Notes: generated from the sequence alone by a model not told the origin. Positions 19,206-31,989 are shown, counted from the stretch's first letter. The stretch: DNA of 64,000 bases from Schistocephalus solidus (GCA_017591395.1 WEDG01007603.1:40093-104092), one strand, 5' to 3'. Program-made: numbers and translations.

Positions 19206-19720
19206 TTGCCCGCCATTTTTATTGGCGATGCGGATCCCAGGGCGCTCATCAAGGTAGATGTCCATCAGCATGGCAAATAACATGGGACTGAAGAGGGCAG
19301 ACGCCAGGACGCAACACCGTTTTACTCCGTTGGTCACTGCGAACACTTTGGTGACCGCCTTATCGTCAGTGACGCGCGCCATCATCCCGTCGTAGATCTG
19401 ACACTCCATGTGCATACACCGCTCAAGACAGCCGAATTTCTGCATGCTTTTCCAGTCCATCGCGATTTACCGCGTCCAAGACTTTCGTCAGATCTACGAA
19501 GGTAGTTTAGAGGTGGGTCCGCATCTCCTGTCACTTCCCTTGTAGCTGGTGAGCAGTGAAAGTCACATTGACTTTCCGGTAGCAGCCCCTTCTGTAGATT
19601 GCCGTTCAGACGATTAAGAAGGATGCGGGCGAAGATCTTCCTGGATATGATGAGCAGCGAAATGCCTTTGTGGTTACCACCCAGTTACTGATTTCCTTTC
19701 CACAGTTCGGAAAGGGGAAG
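19206..19720 (-). pseudogene. LINE-A copy 2 RT, N-terminal half
   Basis: Encodes the RT fingers and palm on the minus strand: NHKGISLL, RKIFARILLNRLN, the region before DAVNRDG, MARVTDDKAVTKVFAVTNGV and MLMDIYLDERPGIRIA. A deletion of about two dozen bases follows LLPESQC, and there is at least one frameshift. Its last codons (QFLN) continue without loss across the SINE insertion. Confidence 0.78.
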
Positions 19721-20070
19721 GGTTGGCACAGGCAGTGGGTTTTCGGTCTCCATTCCTTTTCATGGAACCGAGATTTTGCACAAGGCAAGGGTGCATCCAC
19801 GAACGGTTGCTCACTGTCGGCTGAACAATTCACCAGTTGGGGACTGTAGAGTCCGTAACATTGACTTCAAGATGAGACCTGGCACCAGGCTCAGAGGCCG
19901 CGAAATCCATCAAGCCGGAAGACTGATTCGACTGTATGGGCACCTAGAATTCGTGAAAAATGTGCGGAATACTGAAAACTAGTGATAGTTCTCTTAAACA
20001 CAAAATAATTTTTCAGCATTTGTTATATTCCTGGGTAGCTTATTTTACATCGCAATGACGTTTACTAAAA

Positions 20071-20433
20071 AGGGTAAGGACGCCTCGTATGGCCACCTAA
20101 ACAGGATACAGGAAAAGGAACCGTCCACAATACACTTACCTTTGCGCTAAATTCCAAGGATTAAGGTGAGGGTTAGGTTTAAGTTTGGGGTTAGGATCAT
20201 TATTAGGCCATGGGTTAAGATTAATATCGCGTTAACTGCAGGGTTAGTTTTTAGGGTAGGGCTAGGGTTAAGATTAAGGAGATAGATTAGCTTTTTTTAG
20301 GTAAGCGTTAGCGTTAAGACACGGGTATATTTACCCTTCCCGAAATTTACCGTGAAGCCAAATATTTTAAGCCCGTGGGGCGGTTCCTATTCTCGTTTCC
20401 TGTTTAGGCGGCCATACAAGGCATCCCTACCCC
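20071..20433. mobile_element. 363-bp foldback (MITE-like) element with telomere-like core
   Basis: The terminal inverted repeats are 58-59 bp: left 20071-20128 and right 20375-20433, complementary with about a dozen differences (shared GTATGGCC.CCTAAACAGGA and AGGAACCG.CC). The interior is a G-rich run of degenerate GGGTTAG units. No coding capacity. The flanks outside both ends resemble each other (20047-20065 and 20442-20462, both beginning ACATCGC), which could be a diverged target duplication. Confidence 0.78.
20160..20320 (+). repeat. Degenerate (TTAGGG)n-like tract
   Basis: Multiple GGGTTAG, GGGTTAA and TAGGGT units on the plus strand (for example GAGGGTTAGG, GGGGTTAGGA, TAGGGTAGGGCTAGGGTTAA) interspersed with AT-rich drift. 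It resembles an interstitial telomeric repeat; TTAGGG is the flatworm telomere unit. It occupies the core of the foldback element. Confidence 0.72.
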
Positions 20434-20685
20434 GAAACAAGACATCGCGGTGACTGTTTCACTGAGAGTGGTCAAGCTGTTTCAGAGTAGCAAGAAATTA
20501 AATGTACGACTGTTTAAAAAGGTAAACAGTACAAAAACTTCTGTAATCGGTGAAAGCACAAAGGTCCAAGGCTTGTTAGTCAACAACGTTGATGGTATGT
20601 CAAATTACGGCGTTCAGAGCATGCAGCTCTTAGTAAAAAATGGTGAACAGATTCTATGTGCTTCCGTTCACTAACACGCAGAAGG

Positions 20686-21720
20686 TTAACTGGAAACGAG
20701 CCGTATTCTAGGCCGGTAGTTCTGCGTGCTTTGGAGACAACTCAGTGCGCAACGATATGAAAGATTACGACAAGTGAAATATGGTATGCTAAGATTCCTA
20801 ATAACTCCAGGCAAATTTAGGTTGTGACCATCTGTGCTTATCTGAGGATGATGCTCTTCGCTTACAGCCATAAACATAGCATTTGTGCCAAAAAAGGAAG
20901 GACGCTGTATGCAGCACCACTGGGAAAAGGCACAAATGTCATTTTTTAAGAGTTCGAGTACGATGTTGCGATCTGCCGGTCTGTGTCTATAGGTAACTCT
21001 CAAATCATCAGTATACACAAAGGGCCTGTCATTCTGAAATAAAGCTGATACACCATTGACAAAAGGGTAAAATGAGAGTGGGTCACGCAATACCCTGAAC
21101 AAACTCCACTCCTCACATGTGTAAAAGTTGGAGCTAACATTGGAGATCTTAACACGTTTCAGTCGAGAGCCTACCTAGTTAGATATTAACTTCAGAATTT
21201 TATCACATATACCGAAAGAGGAAAGTCTCAAGAGAAGGAGAGCATGGTCAACACGATTAAAAGGCCTGATTCAATTTATATAGACCATTAAGTACCAAAC
21301 CACTGTTCCTAGATTGCAGAACATAATCAAAGGAAGAAAGCTGGCAGGTGTCACAAGACCTTATTTTGAGGAACTCATGCTGAACCGCATTCGGTAGGTT
21401 ATTCTCGGTTAAGTGATACGTCATCTTGTCTACTATGGAGGTCACCAAGATCTTCGAAGCTGTGGGAAATGCGTTTATTTGCCGAAAGTTTTCAAATGAC
21501 TTAGAGTGGTCGTGTTTTGGGATAGGCGGAATGTGGGATTTCATTCACAAACCGGGAATGATTTCACTTTCGGGAGCGGATAAAATATCTTACACAGATG
21601 GGACGAAAAAATTGTTTGGGATACCTTGCCAGTGTACGCCACATCCAAATTGTGTTTTTGAATTCGCGTACACTTGCGGATACAAGTACATTGGGTGAAA
21701 TCAAAGACAATTGGCAGCCA
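20686..21720 (-). pseudogene. CR1/Jockey-type LINE reverse transcriptase remnant
   Basis: On the minus strand 21544-21257 encodes FRQINAFPTASKIL, SIVDKMTYHLTENNLPNAVQ and CDTCQLSSFDYVLQS, the RT fingers of CR1-like LINEs. NRVDHALLLLRLSSFGICDK follows in a shifted frame. 21102-20686 holds NDRPFVYTDDLRVTYRHRPA (catalytic YxDD retained as YTDD) and CAFSQWC. Several stops and shifts separate these blocks. The tail fragments at 26990-27905 may come from the same family. Confidence 0.75.
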
Positions 21721-24700
21721 AGTCTATTGAGCCCCTGCTAGATGGCTTCTAAAGCAGGAAAACAAAATCCAGTCTTTTTCCATTACGACACACTTGCTTG
21801 ATACTGCCACTCCGTTGACCCCAAAACATCCCTCTGAGTACTTGTTCGGGCACGAACAACTCATACATTGTGCTACTTAGAAGCCACCTGTACAAGACGG
21901 GTGAAACCAGACTTATGTAAACAGTTGGACACGAGGTCAGACTAAATTTGCCGTGAAAACCTCTAGTTCCTTGATTTATGCCTTTCCGCTTCCTTTTCCT
22001 TTTCATGCCCGCTTATTCTTCTCTTATTGTGTTTTAAGTGACTAGTTTTGTTGATTGGCCCGTAAGTCACACAACCATAACCTTACTGTTTTGCATCGAT
22101 TTTTCTGTACGAATTTAAATTTTCTGTATCATCTCATTCATTTTTTAATGTTGTGCAACTGGTGAGCCGTCGAACAATTTGTTGTTTCTAATAAATCCTC
22201 TTTACAAGCCTGCTTTATCTTCATACCAATGGAAAGGGCTTCGTAATTCCTAATATTTTCGGGCACCGGGCAAAATTGGTTTCCTGCTGGATTTTTAGGG
22301 CTTGATATTGAAATGTTAGACTACGTGTATATTGCACGGTGGACATCTTGTGTTACTGGTTGATCGTTTTGGAGTGTAACTGTAGAGACTATACTACTGT
22401 CGAATAGTCTGGCGTGACTTTTTCCAGCAGCTGTGTTCTTCCTGTTAAGGTATTGTGTTCCTGTAACGCAGTGGATGATTTATTTGTCGTTGATCATGTC
22501 TTCTAACCACTTTTATAGTTATGCCCTGTGTGTGTTGGGTGTTCGAGTTAAAAGTAAACGTTAGAGGTTCAACTGAAAAAATCGTATGTTGACTATCTTG
22601 CATACACTTAATGTTTTTTCGCTTAAGTCTTCCTCTCTGCATTGGTGTTGAGTCTGGGCGAATGACTGATTTCAGGTTGCAAAACGTTTTGGTAGATTCA
22701 GGATTATTTGGTATTAGTTCAGCTTCGTTATACACTCGGTTAGGTGTGCTGCCGTCATCCTTCGCCTCGATCTGTTTGCAGGGATCTTTTAAGTAGTCGT
22801 TGGCTCCTGATTAAAAAAATGGAATGCATACGTGCATGTTGTGGGTTAAGAAACACAGTTACCCCATCGACCGAGTGAAACGATGCGGGACAAAATATTT
22901 TAGACGGTCTTCGGACTCTATCATATCCAGAAGGACTGACGAACGCGAATTTTTTTTTCCTGTCCCATAGACAAATGTAGCGTTACCCGTTCTGGACATA
23001 CAATATTATCAGCGGACAGGTTTTTTCATTAAAACCTGAAGATTTTGTCCAGTTTACAAACATGAGCACCCCTCCACGGTCGTCTGTATAAGGTGAAACA
23101 AAAAAGGGGGTTGTTAGAACAATGAAAGTTTTCTTTCAGTCAGTGGGCAACGCAATCGCTGAAATCAATATGAAGCGGAACGCTATCTTCTGTTATTATG
23201 TTTGTGTTCATAAGACTTTTTGGATTCTTTAGTGTTCTAAGGCCGAATCCTCCAACTTTAGAAGAGCTATGAACTTCACATCCTGCATTCATTTCGATGT
23301 TAAATTTTTCTGTAAACCTTGGACTCGATTATATTTTAGTCTGGCTGTATAGAAATGCACGTAAAATCTTAATTTCACATCGATTGAGTCCTCAAGCGAT
23401 CTATTTTTTACCCACAAGTACAGGCATACCTATTGATTGACAGTCGTAAGCATAAATTTCAGCTGAGTAATTCTATCATCTTAATAAATAGTAATAGTGC
23501 AAGGCAAAAGCTTGCAATAGGACAGTGATTTCGAAGCGGGATTCCTGCAACACTTTTGGTTTTCATTGAATACTTATGAATTAACGAAGCCAATGAGGGG
23601 GATGCAGATTCCTCGTCTATAGTTTCTGCTGAGTTGTCTGTTTGGCAGGCTACTTAAGGCTAAGCTATGATAAAAACCGACTACTATCACTGAAACAATA
23701 TACGTGACAAAGTGTAGAGAGTAGATTCATAAAGAAAAGTTACTGGCTTCGCAAAAGGAATCTGGTAGGAAACTGAGAACACGTTTGGGTATGCAAAAAA
23801 ATCAATTATGACGACAAATATTTTTGAAAAACTTGTGGATAGAAGAAATTTCGGGAGTGCGAGCCAGCTGAGAACAATAATAGGAGTTTGCTAAAAACCA
23901 CGAACGTAACACTTCTCACAGAAGAATTGGCTTAGAGGAGGAGGAAAATTCCATGTCCGTTTGATGCGAGGGTTCGGGGTGTTTTCAGTTTCAACGGATC
24001 TTGCACATAGTTGAGTAATTTTTCAGTGTAATGGCGATACTTTCGAAAACTGATATTTGTATGCGTCGAAGTGTGACGGATAATTGTACAGGGCTTCTGA
24101 ATAGATTGTCGCTATCAAAATAATATTCAGATATATCTTATTCAGTATTGGTGTTGAGTCGTGTGATTTTTAGTTTGGGTAGAGTCTATTGAGATAAAAA
24201 GTGACAGTTATGAGCCTCCGAATTCGCATCGAAGAGCTGTCATAACTTATTCGGGGCAACAACTACGATGTTGTGCTGCTCATTTAAGTAACTCAGCCAG
24301 AACATTCAGGCAGGAAAAATTCGTGCGTAAGTTGATTAAATGTCCACGAGGGTGGAGCAAGGGGTGGCACTGAACTAACTCCATAAACTGTAGTGTTTAT
24401 CCAATGTCGCGTATTTTCTCGTAAACCAGTTCAATCCCACACAAAATATAGTACTAAATGGAGCCATAATATCAGCGTCAAAAACTCCGACAGATACTGC
24501 GAGATATGACCAAGGTCTCCCCAAGACACTGTTAAAGTTCCAGTGAGGGATGATAAGGCAGTTACCATTCGTAAAGCATGGAACACTCAGCCAGCGCCCA
24601 GCCTGGATTTCGGATCGAGACCCTAAGAGATTATTTTACAGACCAAAGCGCAAGCAGAGCTACAACTATGAAGAACGTTACTTTTAGAGAGATATGCCTG

Positions 24701-26989
24701 CAGTGTTTTTAAACCGGACTATGAACAGGAAGAAAGAATGAAAATAAGCCAGCTGATAACAGACCTGGAAGGCCAATTAGCAACGTTGAAATGGACCTCG
24801 AACTAAGATAGACTGCGAAATTTCAAGGTTATATCGAGTTATAATAACCACTGTCCAGCAATCAAATATTTAAACTGTCGGTCATTTAACAGGCCAGGTA
24901 ACCTGAAATGAGAAGTATCTGGACTAAAGTCTCACATAGTTACATGTCCAGCAAGCGGATCGTTGGGGTAAAATAAGAACCAGTTGCATTAGTATTGAAG
25001 GTGACCGCATGAGACAGGTTAATAGACTTCAGTTTAGAGGTGGAGGCGTTAGCACTAATATATCGGAGAACATTTGCCACAATCAGGACTAATTAATCAA
25101 TGGAATGCAGGTGATCCTCGCCTATTCTCAGTTCAGTGTTCGCAGATTTTTTCGTCGAGCATACGTCAAACATTTGTTAATTAGTTAAATTTATTTTCCC
25201 TAATACATATATTTGTATGAGAGAATAATCTTTACTAATTTTCAAATAATAACAGTAACTGGGAGTGTCCGAGTATAGGGGTAACTTGATTAATTTTCGC
25301 TTTGGTAAGAGTAACAATGTTAGGTGTGTTAACGCCTAACTTTAGGCCATATACTTTTAAGAGTAATACTGTAAGATGAATGTGAAATAAATAAAATAAA
25401 ATAAAATACGACTAAGGTGTTTTAGGACGGGGCTCCAATGTAAGTTTGGTGTTTAAAACTTAGAGTAGTCAGTTAAATAAATTTTTAGAGGGGTCTTCTA
25501 TATTCGCTTATCTCAGCTATTCGCGGGTAGCTGTGGTCACTAACATCGCGAATACCGGGGGTCGACTTCACTACAAAACTATTGCATGTACAAGTATAAT
25601 GAAACAATTTTTGATTCTTACATTGGAATTCGGGCAACGAACACCTGTGCAACCCTATAAAAACCACAGTGGGTAGGGGAACGGTGGTAATGGGGATTTC
25701 AAAGGTAGGGCGCGTGAGAAGAGTATAAAACAGCCAAATTAATGCAATAAAATAATTCAAAACAGGCATAAATTTTGTCTCGTGTTTAATTCCCTGTATA
25801 AAGCGCGAGAAATTGGGCACTAGAATAAAAAAAGAAGAAAATTAATGAAATTAGTTTGGCGAAAATTGCGGAAGCAGCAGGGCTTGGTTGATGAAGGAAG
25901 GAGAACTATTCTTAGGCCAACTATCCAAAGCACGAAATGTCCACTGCATTAAACGGGATGGAAGGCGGTCAGCAATAACCGATAATGGCAGTTTCTGGGA
26001 GAGGTCTCGATTTCATGGAACCAGAGACCGTTATGGCGGCCGACCTTAACGCCGTGGCAGTGCTGAGATGGTAAAGCATTTTGCGTGAAATTATTTCGAG
26101 AAATTCATTTATCTTTTCCTGGTGAAAACGTTCACCGCCATGAACCTCCTACTTTCTCAGTTTAAAATCAAGGTAACTAAATTTGATAAATTTACTGCAA
26201 CGTTCCTAGTTGTCAGTTCAAGCTTTTTGACTTTCAATGCAGAAAGTAAACTATAAATTTAATGTCTACTGTACTGTTTTTGTAAATACATCAGCTTTTA
26301 ACCTGTCTATACATGTCATTTCGAATTTTCTGTAGTTTTATATTTGATTATTAAACATCGACGTCCAGATCTATTTTACAGACATATAAACCACCTGGTA
26401 GCTATGTTACCTATAACTTAACTCGCTATACAATGTTCTTGGCTAGCTTCTTCTGTTCTAACCAATTTTTTTAGGAAATGTCCCGGTGGAATACAGATGA
26501 CGAGGATATTGTATACTAACTGAATGCTATCACCCTTTTACCTATTTTATTACACTTATACTTTCCTTGTTTTTTTAATAAAGAATCCTATGCCTATAAT
26601 TGCATTCCAGTGTTTTATGCCCCCACGACGCCTGTCTGGTCATATGACGCAAGGTTGTTTGGGTCAGTAAAAGTGATGGCTTTGAGTTTTCGTCGACGTA
26701 CATTGCTGGGCTATCTCCGGTAGTCCTTAAGAGTTGTAATGTTCCAAATTCGGCGTGTTACAGTAGAACATAGCTATATATACGGAATTAAAAGAGATCG
26801 TGAATACAAGTGCTAAATAGGAGGCATTAACCTGCGCATTTTTTGTTGGATGGGGCAATACGGAGATTTTTGAACAAGGCCACGTCCCCAACCCCGTCAT
26901 CCACCATGATCAGCCGCGGCGAATCCTCTTGCTGCCCTGGGGCTCGACGGGGATATATGGGCGGGTGCTATCAGGGATATAACCCGCCT
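21721..26989. other. No gene seen; AT-rich intergenic sequence
   Basis: No defensible coding region. A short (AATAA/AAATA) microsatellite lies at about 25386-25406. A degenerate tRNA-like segment may lie on the minus strand at 24597-24665 (GTAGCTC at the start, GGTCTCGATCC at the end). The 111-residue minus frame at 25485-25820 has no recognisable motif. Confidence 0.5.
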
Positions 26990-27480
26990 AACAAACCTAA
27001 ATATGCTCTATTTGAGTTATAGTCAAATGTGCGGGGATCACCTGCAGGCATTCTGCATTGTGAAGGGATTGGATTGTGGTCTGGGATTCTCGTATTTCTT
27101 CGAATTTGCTGCCACAACCCAGCTCCGGGGTTATCCATTGAAACTGCGCGTACAGCAGGCAAGGCTGGATGTGCGCAAGTTCTCGTTCTCTCTCACAGTG
27201 GTCAAAACATTAAATGCTCTCCCCGTAGACTTGGTAATTTCACAATTGCTTGGGAAGCTTTAAAAGGAACCTTGACAGTTTTATGTTCCAGAATGAACTG
27301 GAGCGATGAAGAAGATAAATTAGCCCTGGAGACTCACGCACCACTTTTCATATTTGATGATCGCTTTTGACATTTTGCATTCCACATATTTTCTCCGTAC
27401 CCCTGCACTTAATTTCACGTCACAAATAGGGTACTCAAAGGATCACGCCGATGTCCCTCAATATATTGAGTTCAATTAAG
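26990..27480 (+). mobile_element. LINE 3' end fragment, tandem copy 1
   Basis: Encodes the typical C-terminal tail of CR1-like LINE proteins: LRGYPLKLRVQQARLDVRKF followed by SFSLTVVKTLNALPVDLV (27113-27240). It ends near CTCAATATATTGAGTTCAAT. A second, more diverged copy follows directly in the same orientation. Confidence 0.65.
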
Positions 27481-27905
27481 AAAAGGCATTCCGCATTGGG
27501 ATAGGATTGAATTGTTGACTAGCTTTTGAGGACTTTTCAAATTTGCTACAACAACTATTCTCCGAGCTCATCCATTTAAAAGTGCGCTGCCGGGCTGGCC
27601 AGACTGGCTGTGCGCAAGGTCGCCTTCTCCGCCAGAATGGTATACCCAGGGAATTCTTTTTCCTTTACCGTTGTGATATCATCACCACTGGAAAGCTCTA
27701 AAAAAACCATGAACTATGTATATTTCCAACTGAGGCGGATAGATGCGGGATTTAAATTAACCATTGAAATTCACGCCCTAATGTCATATTTTATGTTTCT
27801 TTTTTTAACTATTGCAGCCAAAACAGTTTCTCAGCACTCAGTTTCAAATATTTTACTCAATGTCTAATGCCTTTGCCCTTCAATAAACTGAGATGAACTG
27901 AACAA
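27481..27905 (+). mobile_element. LINE 3' end fragment, tandem copy 2
   Basis: Aligns to copy 1 from GGCATTC.GCATTG through AAATTTGCT.C.ACAAC, GAGCTCATCCATTTAAAA and GGCTG..TGTGCGCAAG. It ends TTCAATAAACTGAGATGAAC, an A-rich GA-containing LINE-type tail. No open frame survives. Confidence 0.6.
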
Positions 27906-30467
27906 TGTTTGAAACCTAAAGTTGTGCTCCCGGATACTTTTTGGCTTTCCCTTTCCCGAAGATATCCACGGTATTCCTTGCAAAATGCTTGACGCAGGAA
28001 AAGTGACTTTGGCTGGAATTAGTTATTGTTATCTTCAGCTATTGCAACACCTAAAGTACTCTCTTTCGTTCACCAAACTAGACCCGGTATGAAGACAGAG
28101 TCAAGCTGACGGAAGGAGGAATCCCGCGTAAGTGATCGACACAGTTGGAGCCTGTGTCTCGGCATGCCACGACAACTCTAAGTGCGACATTTGTTTAGGG
28201 TGTCAATCCCCTGATCAGCCACCCTTTTGGTACGGCGCTTTCATTAGCGTGACCATTTTTATGAGGATTCCTTTACTTACTAACACACTGGATCTAGATT
28301 TCCAACCGTTTATTTTTCAACATGTCATTTAGATACAAATCTCAACCTATAAGTTGCAGAACGGGATTGTAATTACTGAAGTCAAAGACCGAAGCATTCA
28401 ACCTGTAGAGTGTCTTTGTTTGAATTCACTGTATAAGTAAAGTCCAATGCATAAACTATCGGGGCCGGCTATATAAAGAGGTTTTGTGCCTTATAACAGG
28501 GGTAAGTGGCGCGATGCAGGCTATAGCAGTAGGCTTTATCATTATCTTATCATTGCGATTTCTACGTTTTTAGACACGGCTGGCTATACGAATTCTTCGC
28601 CCTGTACTTACAACTTGTGACTATTAATTAATGATTAATAGATTTCTACAAAAGTCAACTTTTCTTGCCAAAACGTGTGATTTAGGAATAAACAAGGGCC
28701 TGCTGCATGTTTCGAGCTTAGCATATATGTCAGCTGACGCTTTCTACTGTCACCTAGGCGGACGAAGTGAGCAGCTAACTGAGGGTTTTCTCGAAAGCTC
28801 GAGCTACGGAGTACGCATGTGCTTGTGCATTTCCGGTTAATCTTGCCATAAAGTTCTTTCAGAAGCTGTTCCATTGCCCGGCTGAAACCTTGACTTGAGG
28901 TGATGGCCGTGCCACTGGAGTCATCTAGTCTTGAAAATTCCCGCTAGGAAACTCGATCATGTGTCGTATGACGCGCGCGGAAAATATATCGTTCTTTACA
29001 TTATGTATCCCAACTTATATCCTACGAGTTTCTACAACGCCTGCACTTTAAAATGCAGGTGACGATTGCCACATGTCTTTCTGAGGAGACGTTTGTCTAT
29101 TCAGGTTTTTGGGATATGCAGTTGTAGCAAGGGTTTGCTTTTAAGGTCAACTCGACTTCGTCTTGATAGTACCCATCATTTTGTTGTCAAGGCGTTCTGA
29201 TCATCTCGTCAGCTGTCCATGCTATCCAAATACATGTCATGAAATACCGTCGTTTCTCAAATTAGCACTCATCTTATACCCCCATCAGGTCTTTCAAGCA
29301 ATTTCCAAATTGTGAGCTTCCTATAAATTTTATAAATACTGCAAGTAGCCTGAAATGCGGACACATTTTTGTGGCCTAGTCCTGCGTGGCCTTCCCTTTG
29401 GTCAAAAACATTAGTGGCTGGGGTTATCAGGGTAAATTTATCGACTTGTTGGCGGTCTTTTGCGCGCTAACTCTGAACTTACCAAATGAAAACATGGACA
29501 GACCACATTATGCGTTTTTCAATGATAAGTTATTCGTTTAACCCCAAACTGCTGTCCTATGCCTGTTCAAGGGTCCGATTTCTTACGCTCAGAATATTCA
29601 ATGACCCTATTGCAATCTTTCCGAATTTTAATTTTCTCCCAGCTCAATCCATCATTTTCTTATTGCTGTTCTTCACTCTTTGATAACTATCTACAGAAAT
29701 GGTAAGTGTTCACTGCATATAATCTCAGAATTCAGTCGAATGCAGCCTTTGTAATGACCGGTATACCGAATCACTTGTAACTCGGCGTAGTTTATGTTTA
29801 AAGCACACCTGTGCTTGTTCAAGCCAAATTTAGTTTATATACCGTAGTAGCTGCTGACCCACCCGTCGTCACCACAATGCCATGTCGCTAACCTTAAATT
29901 TCATCGTTTATTTATTCGCCTGCCTTAGCCAAAACTGCATTGACCTCGAGTTTCTGACTAAATTGCATGTCACCGCACTCAGTAGTTCATAAACATCAAT
30001 TTCTAAACGTTTTTTTGAAATAATGAATGCAAAACACTTTTAAGGTAATGCTGCCAAAACCTTTGAAAGCGAACCGGATTGCTAAGTTCAAGCGCGTCTA
30101 ATGTCAGCTTGCAAAGAAAACATTTTGCTTTACTGTATTTGCTTTGGCGTGCTTGTTTTTTTTAGTGGAACGCATGTGTCATAAGCAAATGCAGTCCGGT
30201 TGTGTGGATAGTCTGTTATAATAATCTTGCTATATAAAATTGACATCCGAACATAACGTAGTTTTAGGGACGTCTGTAATACATTTTTCGAGAGTTGCCT
30301 TGCACTTTTGCTGGCTTGAAAGCTTAAAATGTGCTTTTCATGGATTCTCCGTAAGAGAAAACCCAATAACGTGTCGTATCAGTTGTGATCCTGCCGCAAT
30401 TCGCGCGCAATAAATTTAAATTTAATTAAAATAGCGACACACTTTAGCGACTTTGGCATGGCTAACT

Positions 30468-30470
<3 letters not shown>
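27906..30470. other. No gene seen
   Basis: Low-complexity to AT-rich intergenic sequence. No conserved frame or repeat with a partner in the window was found, beyond a short GAAGACAGAGTCAAG match at about 28092 to the 63.8-kb repeat. Confidence 0.45.

Positions 30471-30529
<59 letters not shown>
30471..30529. repeat. (TA)n microsatellite
   Basis: About 29 uninterrupted TA units. A shorter tract lies at 30609-30622. Confidence 0.97.
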
Positions 30530-30531
<2 letters not shown>

Positions 30532-30884
30532 CTAAAAGATTATAATAGCTTCAATGTAGGTAATAAAAGCCAGAAAATACATGCATTAATTATCTGTCGG
30601 TTCCATTCTATATATATATATAGTTGTATCTATGCATATATATGTATATAGTTAAATATCTATGTCGGAAGTACGATTATAACGTCTTTGTCATAAGATT
30701 CATACTACTTGTAGTACTACTTGTTTGTAGAATGGGCATTACGTGGTTATTCCACAGTGGTTGTCTTCGACCCAAATGTTCATTGAAATTTCAGGTCTGA
30801 CCCTAAAAGTCATGTCCGAATCACCTGACTCCATGTCCTGCATGAATTTCAGTACCCGATTATTCTCTGAGTCCATATACCAGA

Positions 30885-31016
30885 AACCGCATAGAGAACG
30901 CTGACCCACTGAGGCCAGACCCTCGTTGCTGTGTCACACAGCAGCAGAAACATCGGCGAAACACGTGTCTGGGCTTTTAAGTTAGTATCTGTGTCGGAAG
31001 TACGGTATAACGTCTT

Positions 31017-31018
<2 letters not shown>
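30885..31018 (+). repeat. Dispersed repeat with hairpin, copy 1 (partner 59655-59765)
   Basis: Shares CTC.TTGCTGT, ATCGGCGAAA, ACGT.TCTGGGC and TTAG.TAGTA.CTGT with 59655-59765. A hairpin GCTGTG/CACAGC (30928-30942) occupies the position where the partner has a differently sequenced but also paired CTGTCA/TGGCAG. A GTCGGAAGTACG..TATAACGTCTTTG segment also occurs twice within 330 bp (30664 and 30990). Confidence 0.6.

Positions 31019-31055
<37 letters not shown>
31019..31055. repeat. (AT)n microsatellite
   Basis: About 18 AT units directly following the repeat at 30885-31018. Open frames reading Ile-Tyr repeats here are artefacts. Confidence 0.97.
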
Positions 31056-31057
<2 letters not shown>

Positions 31058-31989
31058 TGCCTACGACAAAAAGCCGCAAGAGAGTACTTTAAGCCGACTG
31101 TAGCGGATTATTTTTTGACACTCAGAGTCAAAAAGTTTTCCTTGGGGTTTAAAATACCCGGTCTGCCGTGTATGCTAAGGACGCTATTGTCGCCCTCTGA
31201 TTGTTAAGTTTGAAGCATTATACCTATGCACCTTCAAGGTTCAGTGCAGCCTGTTAGTCCTACCATTAGCTGACACATTCACTATGTCTAGCAATTTTCA
31301 GTAATTTTTTGAGGTCATGCCGTACGAAAACCGTGGTTTTGACTCAAATCCCCTACTTTCGTATTGTTACGGAAATAGAACAGCTCTTGCACTATCAACT
31401 AGCGCGGCCACTAAAGCCCAAGTTCTGTGAGGTATTTTGCGGACTATGCACCTGGTCTAACCAGGTGATGTCGACTGCACCTCAGGAGTTGTGTTTGTTG
31501 CAGATATGTCTTGAATTCCGTCCATCAGCGACAGAGACTAAACACAGAAAGACTAAGAACTGTCGCGAGTTAGGTTTTAAGGTTTCTTTGGCGCCTCCGG
31601 GTAGGCGACGACGCTGGATCGAGGACAGCAACACTAAGCTCGTGAGGCGGACGACGAAAAACAAACCAAAAAAATCCCAGTCGTCATTATTGGATGGCCT
31701 AAAATATCCCTGCCATGTTGACGCTGAGAATGTGGTCAATCGCAGTTGAGACAAAGTCCCTGTACATCACTCGAGGTATGATCCTCTGGCGGCAATGCTC
31801 AAATACTTCTAGTTTTTTGCCCATCTTTCACGTGCACACTTTAAGCATTCGCAATCGTATATGTGGATTGAGTGTACAGATTCCGAGTACACACAAATTT
31901 TGTGGTGATGGAGATGTCGCATCGAATTTTTAAACACATCTAAGGATTATAAAACCCCTGCGATCAATATTTATTTAGGTTTCGTTTCC
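31056..31989. other. Unassigned; one 146-codon frame without known motif
   Basis: The plus-strand frame 31309-31749 is open for 146 codons but shows no domain, and a minus frame overlaps it. Its base composition is less AT-rich than the surroundings, so it may be a decayed mobile-element part. No function is proposed. Confidence 0.3.

Larger units (their letters stand above)
17119..19720 (-). mobile_element. LINE-A copy 2, 5'-truncated, with nested SINE
   Basis: Minus-strand order: RT from about 19720 (KGNQ, NHKGISLL, RKIFARILLNRLN, LLPESQC), through KSMQKFGCLERCMHM and ERPGIRIANKNGGQFLN. A 686-bp SINE insertion (18510-19195) interrupts it. RT then resumes with SRRVQAPTHASTVQDLPFAADC, the C-terminal region follows, and finally the zinc-finger tail ending at 17119. 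The RT catalytic box FADD is FAAD here. Frameshifts are present on both sides of the SINE. The 5' endonuclease part is absent, consistent with ordinary 5' truncation. Confidence 0.87.

Noticed and set aside
30849..31207. Open frames with long Ile-Tyr repeats
   Set aside because: They are translations of (TA)n microsatellites.
31309..31749. 146-codon plus-strand frame
   Set aside because: No motif, no splice context and an overlapping antisense frame; listed only as unassigned.
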